Notes: generated from the sequence alone by a model not told the origin. DNA of 12,515 bases from Clostridium sp. UBA3947 (GCA_002385545.1 DGDR01000147.1:1-12515); one strand, 5' to 3'. Positions 1 through 6,790 are shown, counted from the first letter of the stretch. A program made the numbers and translations.

Positions 1-15
1 TTATAAAATATGAAA

Positions 16-44
16 TTTACTCAAATATAAATTTAACATTTAAT
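16..44 (+). promoter_or_regulatory. Possible promoter of the aspartate kinase gene
   Basis: TTTACT (16-21), a 17-base spacer and TTTAAT (39-44) resemble a sigma-A promoter. It would put the transcript start near 51, leaving almost no leader before the ribosome-binding site. The region is so AT-rich that this may be chance, and the true promoter may lie before the window. Confidence 0.2.
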
Positions 45-50
45 ATAACT

Positions 51-57
51 AGGGGGT
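51..57 (+). promoter_or_regulatory. Ribosome-binding site that fixes the aspartate kinase start
   Basis: AGGGGGT can pair with the 16S anti-Shine-Dalgarno over seven positions, one of them a G-U pair. It lies 5 bases before an in-frame ATT (62) and 8 bases before an in-frame ATA (65), while no ATG, GTG or TTG follows in that frame until 368. It therefore supports initiation at a non-canonical codon rather than at the internal TTG. Confidence 0.65.
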
Positions 58-64
58 AATTATT

Positions 65-1405
65 ATAGAAACTATAGTTACAGCTAAATTTGGGGGAAGT
101 TCTCTTTCAGAAGCAGGTCAATTTGAAAAAGTAAAACATATTATAGAATCTGATCCATCTAGACGTTACATAGTTCCTTCAGCTCCAGGTAAAAGATTTT
201 CATCAGATTATAAAATAACAGACTTATTATATTTATGTCATGCTCATGTTCAACAAGGAATTCCCTTTAATGATGTTTTTGATATTATTGCAGCACGCTA
301 TAAAGAAATAGTTGCTTGTTTAATATTAAAACATAACCATTTAAAAGAATTAGATATTGATTCTATCTTGGAAAATGTGAAAAAAGAAATTGCAAATGGT
401 GCTTCTGCTGATTTCACTGCTAGTAGAGGTGAATACATTAACGGTATAATTTTAGCAAAACTGTTAGGTTATGAATTTGTAGATGCTGCTGAATTAATTT
501 ACTTTAATGAAGCTGGTGTTTTTGATTCAGAGAAAACCAATGCAATTATCCAAAATAAACTAGCATCTGTAGAAAGAGCTGTTATACCTGGATTTTATGG
601 TTCAATGCCTGATGGAAGCATAAAAGTATTTTCCAGAGGGGGCTCTGATGTAACAGGAGCCATAATTGCTCGTGGAACAAATTCATCCTTATACGAAAAC
701 TGGACTGATGTTTCTGGATTTATGATGGCAGACCCACGAATTGTTCCTAATGCAAAACCAATCGATGTGATTACTTACCGTGAACTAAGAGAGCTTTCTT
801 ATATGGGTGCAAGCGTGTTACATGAAGAAGCAGTATTCCCTGTTAGGGAAGCAGGAATACCTATTAATATAAGAAATACTAATAGACCAGAAGATAAAGG
901 TACTCTCATTGTGGATGATAACAACACCAGTTCTAAAGACTCTGCAATAACAGGTATAGCTGGCAAGAAAAACTTTACAGTAATAGCCATCGAAAAACAT
1001 TTAATGAATAATGAATTAGGTTTTTGCCGAAAAGTCCTATCAATATTCGAACATAATGGAATTAACTTTGAATGTATGCCTTCTGGAATAGATAGTGTAT
1101 CTTTAGTTGTTGAAGATAAATGTATAAAAAATAAGTTGAATTCTGTTATTGAAGAAATAAAAAGACAATGCAATCCTGATTCTATTGTTGTTCATCCAAA
1201 TATGGCTTTAATCGCAACTGTAGGAAAAAGAATGTCAAGAACAAAAGGTATTGCTGCCACTATTTTCTCTGCTCTTGCTGCAGAACAGGTTAATATTCGC
1301 ATGATTAATCAAGGTTCCTCAGAAATTAATATCATCGTTGGTGTAGAAGTAGAAGACTTTGACAAGTCAGTAAGAGCTATTTATAACGCTTTTATGAAGA
1401 AATAA
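65..1405 (+). CDS. lysC: Aspartate kinase, apparently starting at ATA or ATT
   Basis: Phosphorylates L-aspartate to 4-aspartyl phosphate, the first step towards lysine/diaminopimelate, threonine and methionine. Counting from the ATA at 65 it has 446 residues, normal for a single-chain aspartokinase. The kinase domain (about 1-290) begins with KFGGSS (8-13) and carries SRGE (120-123) and SRGGSD (190-195). Two C-terminal ACT modules follow (about 304-380 and 381-446), the usual seat of feedback inhibition by lysine or threonine. The frame is open from just after the TAG at 50-52 with no frameshift, yet the first standard start is the TTG at 368 (codon 102), which would delete the ATP-binding KFGGSS. 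Translation must therefore begin at ATT (59 or 62) or ATA (65). A single G-to-A change from ATG at 65 would explain it, as would a sequencing error. The symbol lysC is the usual clostridial name; which end product inhibits it cannot be seen. Confidence 0.88.
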   Translation: METIVTAKFGGSSLSEAGQFEKVKHIIESDPSRRYIVPSAPGKRFSSDYKITDLLYLCHAHVQQGIPFNDVFDIIAARYKEIVACLILKHNHLKELDIDSILENVKKEIANGASADFTASRGEYINGIILAKLLGYEFVDAAELIYFNEAGVFDSEKTNAIIQNKLASVERAVIPGFYGSMPDGSIKVFSRGGSDVTGAIIARGTNSSLYENWTDVSGFMMADPRIVPNAKPIDVITYRELRELSYMGASVLHEEAVFPVREAGIPINIRNTNRPEDKGTLIVDDNNTSSKDSAITGIAGKKNFTVIAIEKHLMNNELGFCRKVLSIFEHNGINFECMPSGIDSVSLVVEDKCIKNKLNSVIEEIKRQCNPDSIVVHPNMALIATVGKRMSRTKGIAATIFSALAAEQVNIRMINQGSSEINIIVGVEVEDFDKSVRAIYNAFMKK

Positions 1406-1424
1406 ACTTCCTTTAAACTTTATC

Positions 1425-1452
1425 TTTACAGCACGTTTTAATGTGCTATAAT
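1425..1452 (+). promoter_or_regulatory. Promoter of the T-box-thrS unit with an inverted repeat between its boxes
   Basis: TTTACA (1425-1430), a 16-base spacer and TATAAT (1447-1452) make a good sigma-A promoter, with the transcript start expected near 1459, about 25 bases before the T-box stem I. The spacer holds a dyad, AGCACG (1430-1435) and TGTGCT (1442-1447), whose right arm touches the -10 box. As RNA it could also be a weak terminator for the upstream kinase gene, but no T-run follows it. Confidence 0.7.
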
Positions 1453-1481
1453 ATATTTAATTAAATAATAGTTAATACTAT

Positions 1482-1694
1482 GAAGAGAAGAGTAAGCTAT
1501 TGGAAGTTAACAGAGATAGAATGCATTAGCTGAGAGCATTCTTTAATGGAAGCTAGCTGAAAACCACCTCTGAGTGACTTTAATAAAGTCCGGTCTATAC
1601 CGTTATCCAAATTAAGTGGTTTTTAAAACAATTTGGGTGGAACCGCGGGAATTTTACTCTCGTCCCTTTTCTTACGAAAAGTGACGAGTTTTTT
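1482..1694 (+). ncRNA. T-box riboswitch sensing uncharged tRNA-Thr (thrS leader)
   Basis: A complete T-box leader. Stem I includes AGCTA/TAGCT (1495-1499/1554-1558) and a distal helix GAATGC/GCATTC (1519-1524/1536-1541). The specifier loop on the 3' side holds ACC at 1563-1565, followed by the expected purine, which is a threonine codon. A hairpin GACTTT/AAAGTC (1576-1590) and CGGT/ACCG (1591-1602) follow, with the conserved CCGTTATC at 1600-1607. The T-box core GGGTGGAACCGCG lies at 1635-1647; the bulge TGGA predicts a U discriminator base on the tRNA. In the antiterminator GGG pairs with the CCC at 1664-1666. Uncharged tRNA-Thr stabilises this form and lets thrS be transcribed; charged tRNA lets the terminator at 1659-1694 form. 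Cutting by ribonuclease, known in some T-boxes, cannot be judged here. Confidence 0.95.
1659..1694 (+). terminator. T-box intrinsic terminator (attenuator)
   Basis: CTCGTC/GACGAG (1659-1664/1683-1688) and CTTTTC/GAAAAG (1666-1671/1676-1681), separated by one mismatch, form a 12-pair hairpin with loop TTAC, followed by six T (1689-1694). Its left arm contains the CGTCCC that is alternatively used by the antiterminator. Confidence 0.93.
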
Positions 1695-1746
1695 ATTTTG
1701 AATTTTAAACTAAATCTTAAACTAATAGAAAGGATTGATATTAACT

Positions 1747-3681
1747 ATGAAAGTAACATTGAAAGATGGTAGTGTAAAAGAATTTGCTGAAGCAAAGTCC
1801 GTATATGAAATTGCAAAAGAAATTAGTGAGGGTCTAGCAAGAGTAGCTTGCGCTGGTTTAGTAGATAACCAAGTAGTTGATCTTAGATATGTAATAGATA
1901 AAGATTGCTCACTTAGTATACTAACCTTCGATGATGAAGAAGGAAAGAAAGCTTTCAGACATACAGCATCTCACATTTTGGCACAAGCTGTTAAAAGATT
2001 ATATCCTGAAACAAAATTAGCCATAGGGCCTGCCATAGATAACGGCTTCTATTATGATTTTGATAAAGAAGGCTCCTTTTCAGCTGAAGAACTAATAAAA
2101 ATAGAAGAAGAAATGAAGAAGATAGTAAAAGAAGAGCTAGATATTGAAAGATTTGAACTACCAAGAGAAGAAGCTATCGCTAAGATGAAAGAGGCTAATG
2201 AAGATTATAAGGTTGAACTAATTGAGGAGTTACCAGAAGATGCAGTTATCTCATTCTACAAACAAGGAGAATTTGTAGATCTTTGCGCTGGTCCTCATCT
2301 GATGAATACTAAATACGTTAAAGCCTTCAAGCTCACTCTTGTAGCAGGTGCTTACTGGAAAGGTAATGAAAATAATAAAATGCTAACAAGAATATATGGT
2401 ACTGCTTTTACAAAAAAGTCTGACTTGGAAGCTCATTTAGCACAATTAGAGGAAGCTAAAAAACGTGACCACAATAAATTAGGTAGAGAATTAGAACTAT
2501 TTACAACTGTAGATGTTATTGGTCAAGGACTTCCCCTATTAATGCCAAAGGGAGCTAAAGTAGTACAGTTGCTTCAACGTTTTGTAGAAGACGAAGAGGA
2601 AAAAAGAGGCTATCTGCTAACTAAAACCCCTCTTATGGCAAAGAGTGATTTATATAAGATTTCTGGACATTGGGATCACTATAAGGATGGTATGTTTGTA
2701 TTAGGAGATGAGGACAATGAAAATGAAGCAATGGCCTTAAGACCAATGACTTGTCCCTTCCAGTTCATGATTTATAATGCTAGCCAGAAGAGCTACAGAG
2801 ATTTACCATTAAGATATTCTGAAACTTCTACACTATTTAGAAATGAAGCTTCAGGTGAAATGCACGGATTAATTAGGGTAAGACAATTTACTATTTCAGA
2901 AGGTCATTTAATAGTTACACCTGAGCAATTAGAGGAAGAATTTAAAGGGGTAGTAGATCTTATAAATTATATGATGACTACTTTAGGTATTGAGAATGAC
3001 ATAACCTATAGATTTTCTAAATGGGATCCAAATAATAAGGAAAAATATATTAATGATCCTGAAGCTTGGGAAACCGCTCAAGCAAAAATGAAAAAGATTC
3101 TCGACCACCTTGGAATCAACTATAAGGAAGCAATTGGTGAAGCTGCCTTCTATGGTCCAAAGCTAGATATTCAGTTTAAAAATGTTCACGGAAAAGAAGA
3201 TACTATTATAACTGTACAAATAGACTTCTCCTTAGCAGAAAGATTTAACATGACTTATGTTGATAAGGATGGTGAAAAGAAGAGACCTATAATTATTCAT
3301 AGAACTTCTATCGGTTGCTATGAGAGAACTCTTGCAATGCTTATTGAAAAGTATGCTGGTGCCTTCCCTACTTGGTTAGCGCCAGTTCAAGTAAAAGTAT
3401 TACCAATATCAGAAAAGTATCATGACTACACTGAACATGTTGTAAAGACACTTAAGAGCAAAGGTATCAGAGTTGAAGCTGATTACAGAGCTGAAAAGAT
3501 TGGATATAAAATAAGAGAAGGTAGAATGGAAAGGGTTCCTTATCTTCTAATTGTTGGCGAAAAGGAAGCCCTAAACAATCAAGTAGCTGTAAGAAGCAGA
3601 AAGAATGGCGATGAAGGTGCAATAGAGTTAAATGATTTCCTAGAAAGAATTCTAAAGGAAATAGAAACCAAGGAAAAATAA
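1747..3681 (+). CDS. thrS: Threonyl-tRNA synthetase
   Basis: Class II synthetase that charges tRNA-Thr in the cytoplasm; 644 residues, the usual bacterial length. Order of domains: TGS (1-62), N2 editing domain with HTASH (72-76) and the C180-x3-H184 pair that clears mischarged serine, then the catalytic core and the anticodon-binding domain (about 548-644). The core holds MTCP (C336), H387 and H518, which match the three ligands of the active-site zinc, motif 2 FRNE (364-367) and motif 3 GCYER (523-527). The ATG at 1747 is preferred over a TTG at 1735, because the TTG directly abuts the AAAGGA ribosome-binding site (1729-1734) and ATG gives the family's normal N-terminus MKVTLKDG. The 12-base spacing to the ATG is slightly long. 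Expression is controlled by the T-box upstream. Confidence 0.97.
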   Translation: MKVTLKDGSVKEFAEAKSVYEIAKEISEGLARVACAGLVDNQVVDLRYVIDKDCSLSILTFDDEEGKKAFRHTASHILAQAVKRLYPETKLAIGPAIDNGFYYDFDKEGSFSAEELIKIEEEMKKIVKEELDIERFELPREEAIAKMKEANEDYKVELIEELPEDAVISFYKQGEFVDLCAGPHLMNTKYVKAFKLTLVAGAYWKGNENNKMLTRIYGTAFTKKSDLEAHLAQLEEAKKRDHNKLGRELELFTTVDVIGQGLPLLMPKGAKVVQLLQRFVEDEEEKRGYLLTKTPLMAKSDLYKISGHWDHYKDGMFVLGDEDNENEAMALRPMTCPFQFMIYNASQKSYRDLPLRYSETSTLFRNEASGEMHGLIRVRQFTISEGHLIVTPEQLEEEFKGVVDLINYMMTTLGIENDITYRFSKWDPNNKEKYINDPEAWETAQAKMKKILDHLGINYKEAIGEAAFYGPKLDIQFKNVHGKEDTIITVQIDFSLAERFNMTYVDKDGEKKRPIIIHRTSIGCYERTLAMLIEKYAGAFPTWLAPVQVKVLPISEKYHDYTEHVVKTLKSKGIRVEADYRAEKIGYKIREGRMERVPYLLIVGEKEALNNQVAVRSRKNGDEGAIELNDFLERILKEIETKEK

Positions 3682-3692
3682 GCTAATTATTT

Positions 3693-3721
3693 AAAAGCTA
3701 GTCTCTTTGACTAGCTTTTTT
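3693..3721 (+). terminator. Terminator of thrS
   Basis: AAAAGCTAGTC (3693-3703), loop TCTTT and GACTAGCTTTT form an 11-pair perfect hairpin running into six T (3716-3721). It ends the T-box-thrS unit twelve bases after the stop codon. Confidence 0.93.
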
Positions 3722-3723
3722 GA

Positions 3724-3774
3724 TTGTCTATCATATTCCATAATAATTATATTAAGTATTGAAAAAAATATAAT
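3724..3774 (+). promoter_or_regulatory. Probable promoter region of the htrA-like gene
   Basis: Two overlapping candidates: TTGTCT (3724-3729) with TATATT (3748-3753) at an 18-base spacing, and a perfect TATAAT (3769-3774) with only a poor -35 (TTATAT, 3747-3752). The strong terminator just upstream means the protease gene needs its own start here, but which candidate is used cannot be decided by eye. Confidence 0.4.
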
Positions 3775-3802
3775 TAATAATTGACTTATTGGAGGTGATA
3801 TC

Positions 3803-4870
3803 ATGAGATATCTTAAAAAAAATACTATTATCCTACCCTTCATATTAATAGCTCTTTTTATTTCAATTGTTGGTTGCACTAGAAATAGTTATTATAGGGT
3901 TCCAACTAAAGATCTTACTCCTATAAGATACAGTGATTTTTCTAACTTCTCTCAAACTGAGTCCTCATGGATTCCAGAGGTAGTAGAAAAAGTTAACAAT
4001 GCTGTAGTTGGAGTAGCAACGAGAAGTATAGTAAATGATAGTATTCGCGATGGAGCTGAAATAGAAGAAGGAATTGGTTCAGGATTTATAATCAATGATG
4101 AGGGCTACATATTAACTAACCATCATGTAATAGCTGATGCTAGTAGCGTAAAAATTATATTTAGTAATAATACTGAAGCTGAGGCACAAGTAGTAAACTT
4201 TGATGAAAATCAGGATTTGGCTGTATTAAAAGTAACAGATGGCTCCAGAATCCCTGGTGTAGTTGAATTAGGAGATTCTGATACGCTTAAAGTTGGTGAA
4301 ACAGTTATAGCTATCGGTAATCCTTTAGGAAAAGAATTTATTGGGACAGTAACATCTGGCATAATAAGTGCTGTTAATAGAGATATAGTAATAAATAACA
4401 GAGTGTTATCATTTATTCAAACAGATGCTGCAATAAATCCAGGAAACAGTGGAGGTCCTCTTTTAAATACATCCGGCAAGGTTATTGGTATAAATACCGC
4501 TAAAATCGGTGCTACAGGTATTGAAGGTATAGGTTTCTCTATTCCCATTAATATAGTTAAAGGCAGACTAAGTGCTATGGCTACACCTATACCAAAACTA
4601 GGCATGGTCGCTATGAAAGTAACTCCTGAAATGACTAAATATGAAAAAGTGCCCACAGGTGTGTTTGTTAATAAAGTAACTAAGAATGGATGTTGTTGTA
4701 CCGCTGGCTTAAAATGTGGTGATATCATAGTAAAATTTGACGGTATTGAGGTTAACTCTATTGATCAAATCAATGCCATAAAAGAAAAGCACAAGGTCGG
4801 CGATACTATAGAAGTAGTCATCTATAGAAATGGATTTTATAGAACTAAAAAATTAAAACTAACGGAATAA
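3803..4870 (+). CDS. htrA: HtrA/DegP-type serine protease with PDZ domain, probable lipoprotein
   Basis: Envelope protease that degrades or refolds damaged exported proteins; 355 residues, one PDZ domain. The N-terminus has KK, a hydrophobic stretch (about 9-24) and IVGC ending at C25, which reads as a lipobox, so the protein is probably a lipid-anchored surface protein rather than the more usual N-terminally membrane-spanning form. The trypsin-like domain carries the triad H108 (TNHHVI), D138 (QDLAVLK) and S216 (GNSGGP). The PDZ domain spans about 265-350. Its loop before AGLK-GD holds CCC (297-299) and C305, four cysteines in nine residues where homologues usually have small or polar residues. 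The start at ATG 3803 follows a near-perfect GGAGGTGAT (3791-3799). It is a single-gene unit between the thrS terminator and convergent mnmA. No CssRS-type control site is recognised. Confidence 0.93.
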   Translation: MRYLKKNTIILPFILIALFISIVGCTRNSYYRVPTKDLTPIRYSDFSNFSQTESSWIPEVVEKVNNAVVGVATRSIVNDSIRDGAEIEEGIGSGFIINDEGYILTNHHVIADASSVKIIFSNNTEAEAQVVNFDENQDLAVLKVTDGSRIPGVVELGDSDTLKVGETVIAIGNPLGKEFIGTVTSGIISAVNRDIVINNRVLSFIQTDAAINPGNSGGPLLNTSGKVIGINTAKIGATGIEGIGFSIPINIVKGRLSAMATPIPKLGMVAMKVTPEMTKYEKVPTGVFVNKVTKNGCCCTAGLKCGDIIVKFDGIEVNSIDQINAIKEKHKVGDTIEVVIYRNGFYRTKKLKLTE

Positions 4871-4909
4871 AAATTGAGTAGGAAGAAATTTTTTTCTCCC
4901 CCTACTCAA
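4869..4909 (-). terminator. Terminator of mnmA, T-run overlapping the htrA stop codon
   Basis: TTGAGTAGG (4874-4882) pairs with CCTACTCAA (4901-4909), with a further inner helix AGAAA/TTTCT (4884-4888/4893-4897). Read on the minus strand the hairpin is followed by five T (complement of 4869-4873); read on the plus strand it runs into CTATAATATT. It is thus a good terminator for mnmA and at best a weak one for the protease gene, whose TAA (4868-4870) it overlaps. Confidence 0.8.
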
Positions 4910-4933
4910 CTATAATATTAGATACTAATCAAT

Positions 4934-6037
4934 TTAAAGTTTTTTTAGTCCCTTCTCTATTATTCCACCACCCAAGCAAACATCACCATCGTAAAACACT
5001 ACCGCCTGCCCAGGAGCTATACCTCTTTGAGGCTTATCAAAAATTACAGTACAACTATTGTTACCTGTCAAAATTACCTTTACACCCTGATCTGGTTGTC
5101 TATATCTAAACTTTGCTGTACAAGTAAAACTTTCTGGCAAATCCTTTTTACTAATCCAATTAAGATTAGAAGCTTCTAATCCAAGTGTAAAAGCTATAGG
5201 GTTGTTTTCGCCTTGTGCTACATATAAGATATTGTTCTTAACATCCTTATCAACTACAAACCAAGGTTCACCAGTTCCTCTACCTCCTATACCAAGGCCT
5301 TTTCTTTGGCCTATAGTATAATGCATAAGTCCTTCATGCTTACCAATAATCTCTCCGTCTACAGTTTTCATATATCCTGGTTTTGCAGGTAGATAATTAT
5401 TTAAGAATTTTCTAAAGTTTCTCTCTCCAATAAAGCATACCCCTGTACTATCTTTCTTTTTTGCTGTAGTTAAATTATACTTTTCAGCTATTTCCCTAAC
5501 TTCTTTTTTATTTAAATGCCCTATTGGGAAAAGTGTTTTTGATAAGGCTTCTTGATTCAGCATACATAAAAAATAGGTTTGGTCTTTGTTATTGTCAACT
5601 CCTCGAAGTAAGCGATATTCACCATCCTGAAAATCTACCCTTGCATAATGTCCAGTAGCCATATATGAAGCGCCTACTTTCATGGCATAATCAAGAAAAG
5701 CCTTAAACTTAATTTCTTTATTACACATTACATCTGGATTTGGAGTTCTCCCCTTCTTATATTCTTCAAGAAAATATGTAAAGACCCTATCCCAATATTC
5801 CTTTACAAAATTGACCGAATAATATCTTATACCTATTTCATCACAAACCCTTCTCATATCCTCATAATCATCTACTACAGTGCAAAGGCCTTCGTCATCT
5901 TTTTCATCCCAATTTTTCATAAACACACCAATAACTTCATAACCTTGTTCCTTTAGCAATAGAGCTGCAACTGAAGAATCAACTCCTCCAGACATACCGA
6001 CAATTATTCTCTTATTATGATTTTCCACTTCATTCAC
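4934..6037 (-). CDS. mnmA: tRNA-specific 2-thiouridylase MnmA
   Basis: Adenylates U34 of the tRNAs for Lys, Glu and Gln and inserts sulfur taken from a persulfide, giving 2-thiouridine at the wobble base. 367 residues, typical. The N-terminal PP-loop GMSGGVDSS (14-22) binds ATP; the TPNPDVMC motif (98-105) holds D102 and catalytic C105, and STGVC (197-201) holds the second catalytic cysteine C201. The C-terminal beta-barrel (about 290-365) shows the usual PGQAVVFY-type ending. The start is uncertain: GTG at 6037 has AGAAGGG only two bases ahead, whereas GTG at 6028 has it eleven bases ahead; both keep the whole PP-loop. No cysteine desulfurase gene adjoins it here, although such pairing is common. 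It converges on the htrA-like gene and diverges from the YkuD gene. Confidence 0.95.
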   Translation of the reverse strand: MNEVENHNKRIIVGMSGGVDSSVAALLLKEQGYEVIGVFMKNWDEKDDEGLCTVVDDYEDMRRVCDEIGIRYYSVNFVKEYWDRVFTYFLEEYKKGRTPNPDVMCNKEIKFKAFLDYAMKVGASYMATGHYARVDFQDGEYRLLRGVDNNKDQTYFLCMLNQEALSKTLFPIGHLNKKEVREIAEKYNLTTAKKKDSTGVCFIGERNFRKFLNNYLPAKPGYMKTVDGEIIGKHEGLMHYTIGQRKGLGIGGRGTGEPWFVVDKDVKNNILYVAQGENNPIAFTLGLEASNLNWISKKDLPESFTCTAKFRYRQPDQGVKVILTGNNSCTVIFDKPQRGIAPGQAVVFYDGDVCLGGGIIEKGLKKL

Positions 6038-6076
6038 TGCCCTTCTAAAATCTTCTTAATATACATTAACAATAAG

Positions 6077-6104
6077 AATATATAATTTGTATACTATATT
6101 ACAA
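6077..6104 (-). promoter_or_regulatory. Candidate promoter of mnmA in the divergent gap
   Basis: On the minus strand TTGTAA (6104-6099), a 16-base spacer and TATATT (6082-6077) form a plausible sigma-A promoter. A plus-strand TATAAT (6081-6086) overlaps it and may serve the YkuD gene, though no convincing -35 is seen for that direction. The two genes would then share an overlapping divergent start region of under 90 bases. Confidence 0.4.
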
Positions 6105-6125
6105 ACATGTAAATTGGAGGTTTAT

Positions 6126-6494
6126 ATGAATATTTACAGAGACTTATTTTTAAGAGTTCAGTCTACTTACGAGATATTAGTAAACACTAATAAATTTTTA
6201 CTATCATTATTTCAAGATGGTAAATTAATAAAAAACTATCCTATAGCTATAGGCAAACCTTCCACACCTACCCCAAAAGGTACTTTTACAATAGTTAACA
6301 AAGCACATAATCCTGGTGGACCTTTCGGTGCTAGGTGGCTTGGTTTGAGCATTAAAGGTTATGGTATACATGGCACCAATGATCCCTCATCTATTGGTAA
6401 AGCAGTATCTAATGGCTGTATTCGAACCTATAATGATAACATTATTGAATTATATAATACTGTCCCTATTGGCACCACTGTACGAATATTATGA
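6126..6494 (+). CDS. Small YkuD-type L,D-transpeptidase-like protein
   Basis: YkuD domains cross-link or modify peptidoglycan through a catalytic cysteine. This 122-residue protein is little more than the domain itself: a beta-rich start (about 16-60), PTPKGTF (48-54), HG (82-83) and SNGCIR (95-100) with the presumed nucleophile C98. The classic motif has His before Gly-Cys (SHGC); here it is Asn. There is no signal peptide, membrane segment, LysM or peptidoglycan-binding domain, so how it would reach the wall is unclear. The start at ATG 6126 follows TTGGAGG (6114-6120) with a five-base gap; the in-frame TTG at 6087 lies upstream of that site and is rejected. Its last six bases overlap the end of the convergent 90-residue gene, and no terminator separates them. 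Assignment to YkuD is firm; the enzymatic role is inferred. Confidence 0.88.
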   Translation: MNIYRDLFLRVQSTYEILVNTNKFLLSLFQDGKLIKNYPIAIGKPSTPTPKGTFTIVNKAHNPGGPFGARWLGLSIKGYGIHGTNDPSSIGKAVSNGCIRTYNDNIIELYNTVPIGTTVRIL

Positions 6495-6761
6495 TTCATC
6501 ATATTCTAGTTCTTCTATTATAAGTTTATCAAAGCTTATTGATTCAATAAAATTATTATGATCAAATATTACTTTACTACGTTTATTGAATTCATTTAAA
6601 TTATATGGTAGCCAATATGGCTTCTCTATATCAAGCTCCTCACAGAAGGTTGTTATGCAAGCTTTTAAGTTTGCTTGATAACCACCTTCTACATTGGAGC
6701 ATACCACCTTATCTTTTATAATTTTGTTGTTTTTTATAACTTTTCCCCATACTTTTAACAT
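6489..6761 (-). CDS. Conserved-looking 90-residue protein of unknown function
   Basis: No domain is recognised. The protein is acidic at its C-terminus, has three cysteines (C21, C35, C40) and aromatic stretches such as KPYWLPYN (47-54) and LIIEELEYD (80-88), and shows no signal peptide or membrane segment, so it is probably cytoplasmic. It looks like a genuine gene: a GAGG ribosome-binding site stands eight bases before the ATG, and a textbook promoter lies just upstream. Its overall style recalls small unannotated proteins common in clostridia, but that is memory, not a search. It converges on the YkuD gene, overlapping it by six bases. Codon use and AT content match the neighbours. A link to cell-wall work is suggested only by location and is weak. 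Confidence 0.78.
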   Translation of the reverse strand: MLKVWGKVIKNNKIIKDKVVCSNVEGGYQANLKACITTFCEELDIEKPYWLPYNLNEFNKRSKVIFDHNNFIESISFDKLIIEELEYDES

Positions 6762-6790
6762 ATTTGATACCTCACCATATATGATTATCC

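Noticed and set aside
799..1173. Open frame of 124 codons on the minus strand
   Set aside because: Lies inside the aspartate kinase ACT region on the opposite strand; no domain, no start signals.
368..1405. TTG at 368 as the start of the aspartate kinase
   Set aside because: It would remove the first 101 residues including KFGGSS, the frame upstream is fully coding, and no ribosome-binding site precedes it.
1735..1746. TTG at 1735 as the start of thrS
   Set aside because: It abuts the AAAGGA ribosome-binding site with no spacing; ATG at 1747 gives the normal TGS-domain N-terminus.
4417..4728. Open frame of 103 codons on the minus strand
   Set aside because: Antisense to the HtrA catalytic and PDZ region; low-complexity hydrophobic translation and no start signals.
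6087..6125. N-terminal extension of the YkuD protein from TTG at 6087
   Set aside because: The extension would be translated from within the promoter and would contain the GGAGG site of the ATG at 6126; it also adds no signal peptide.
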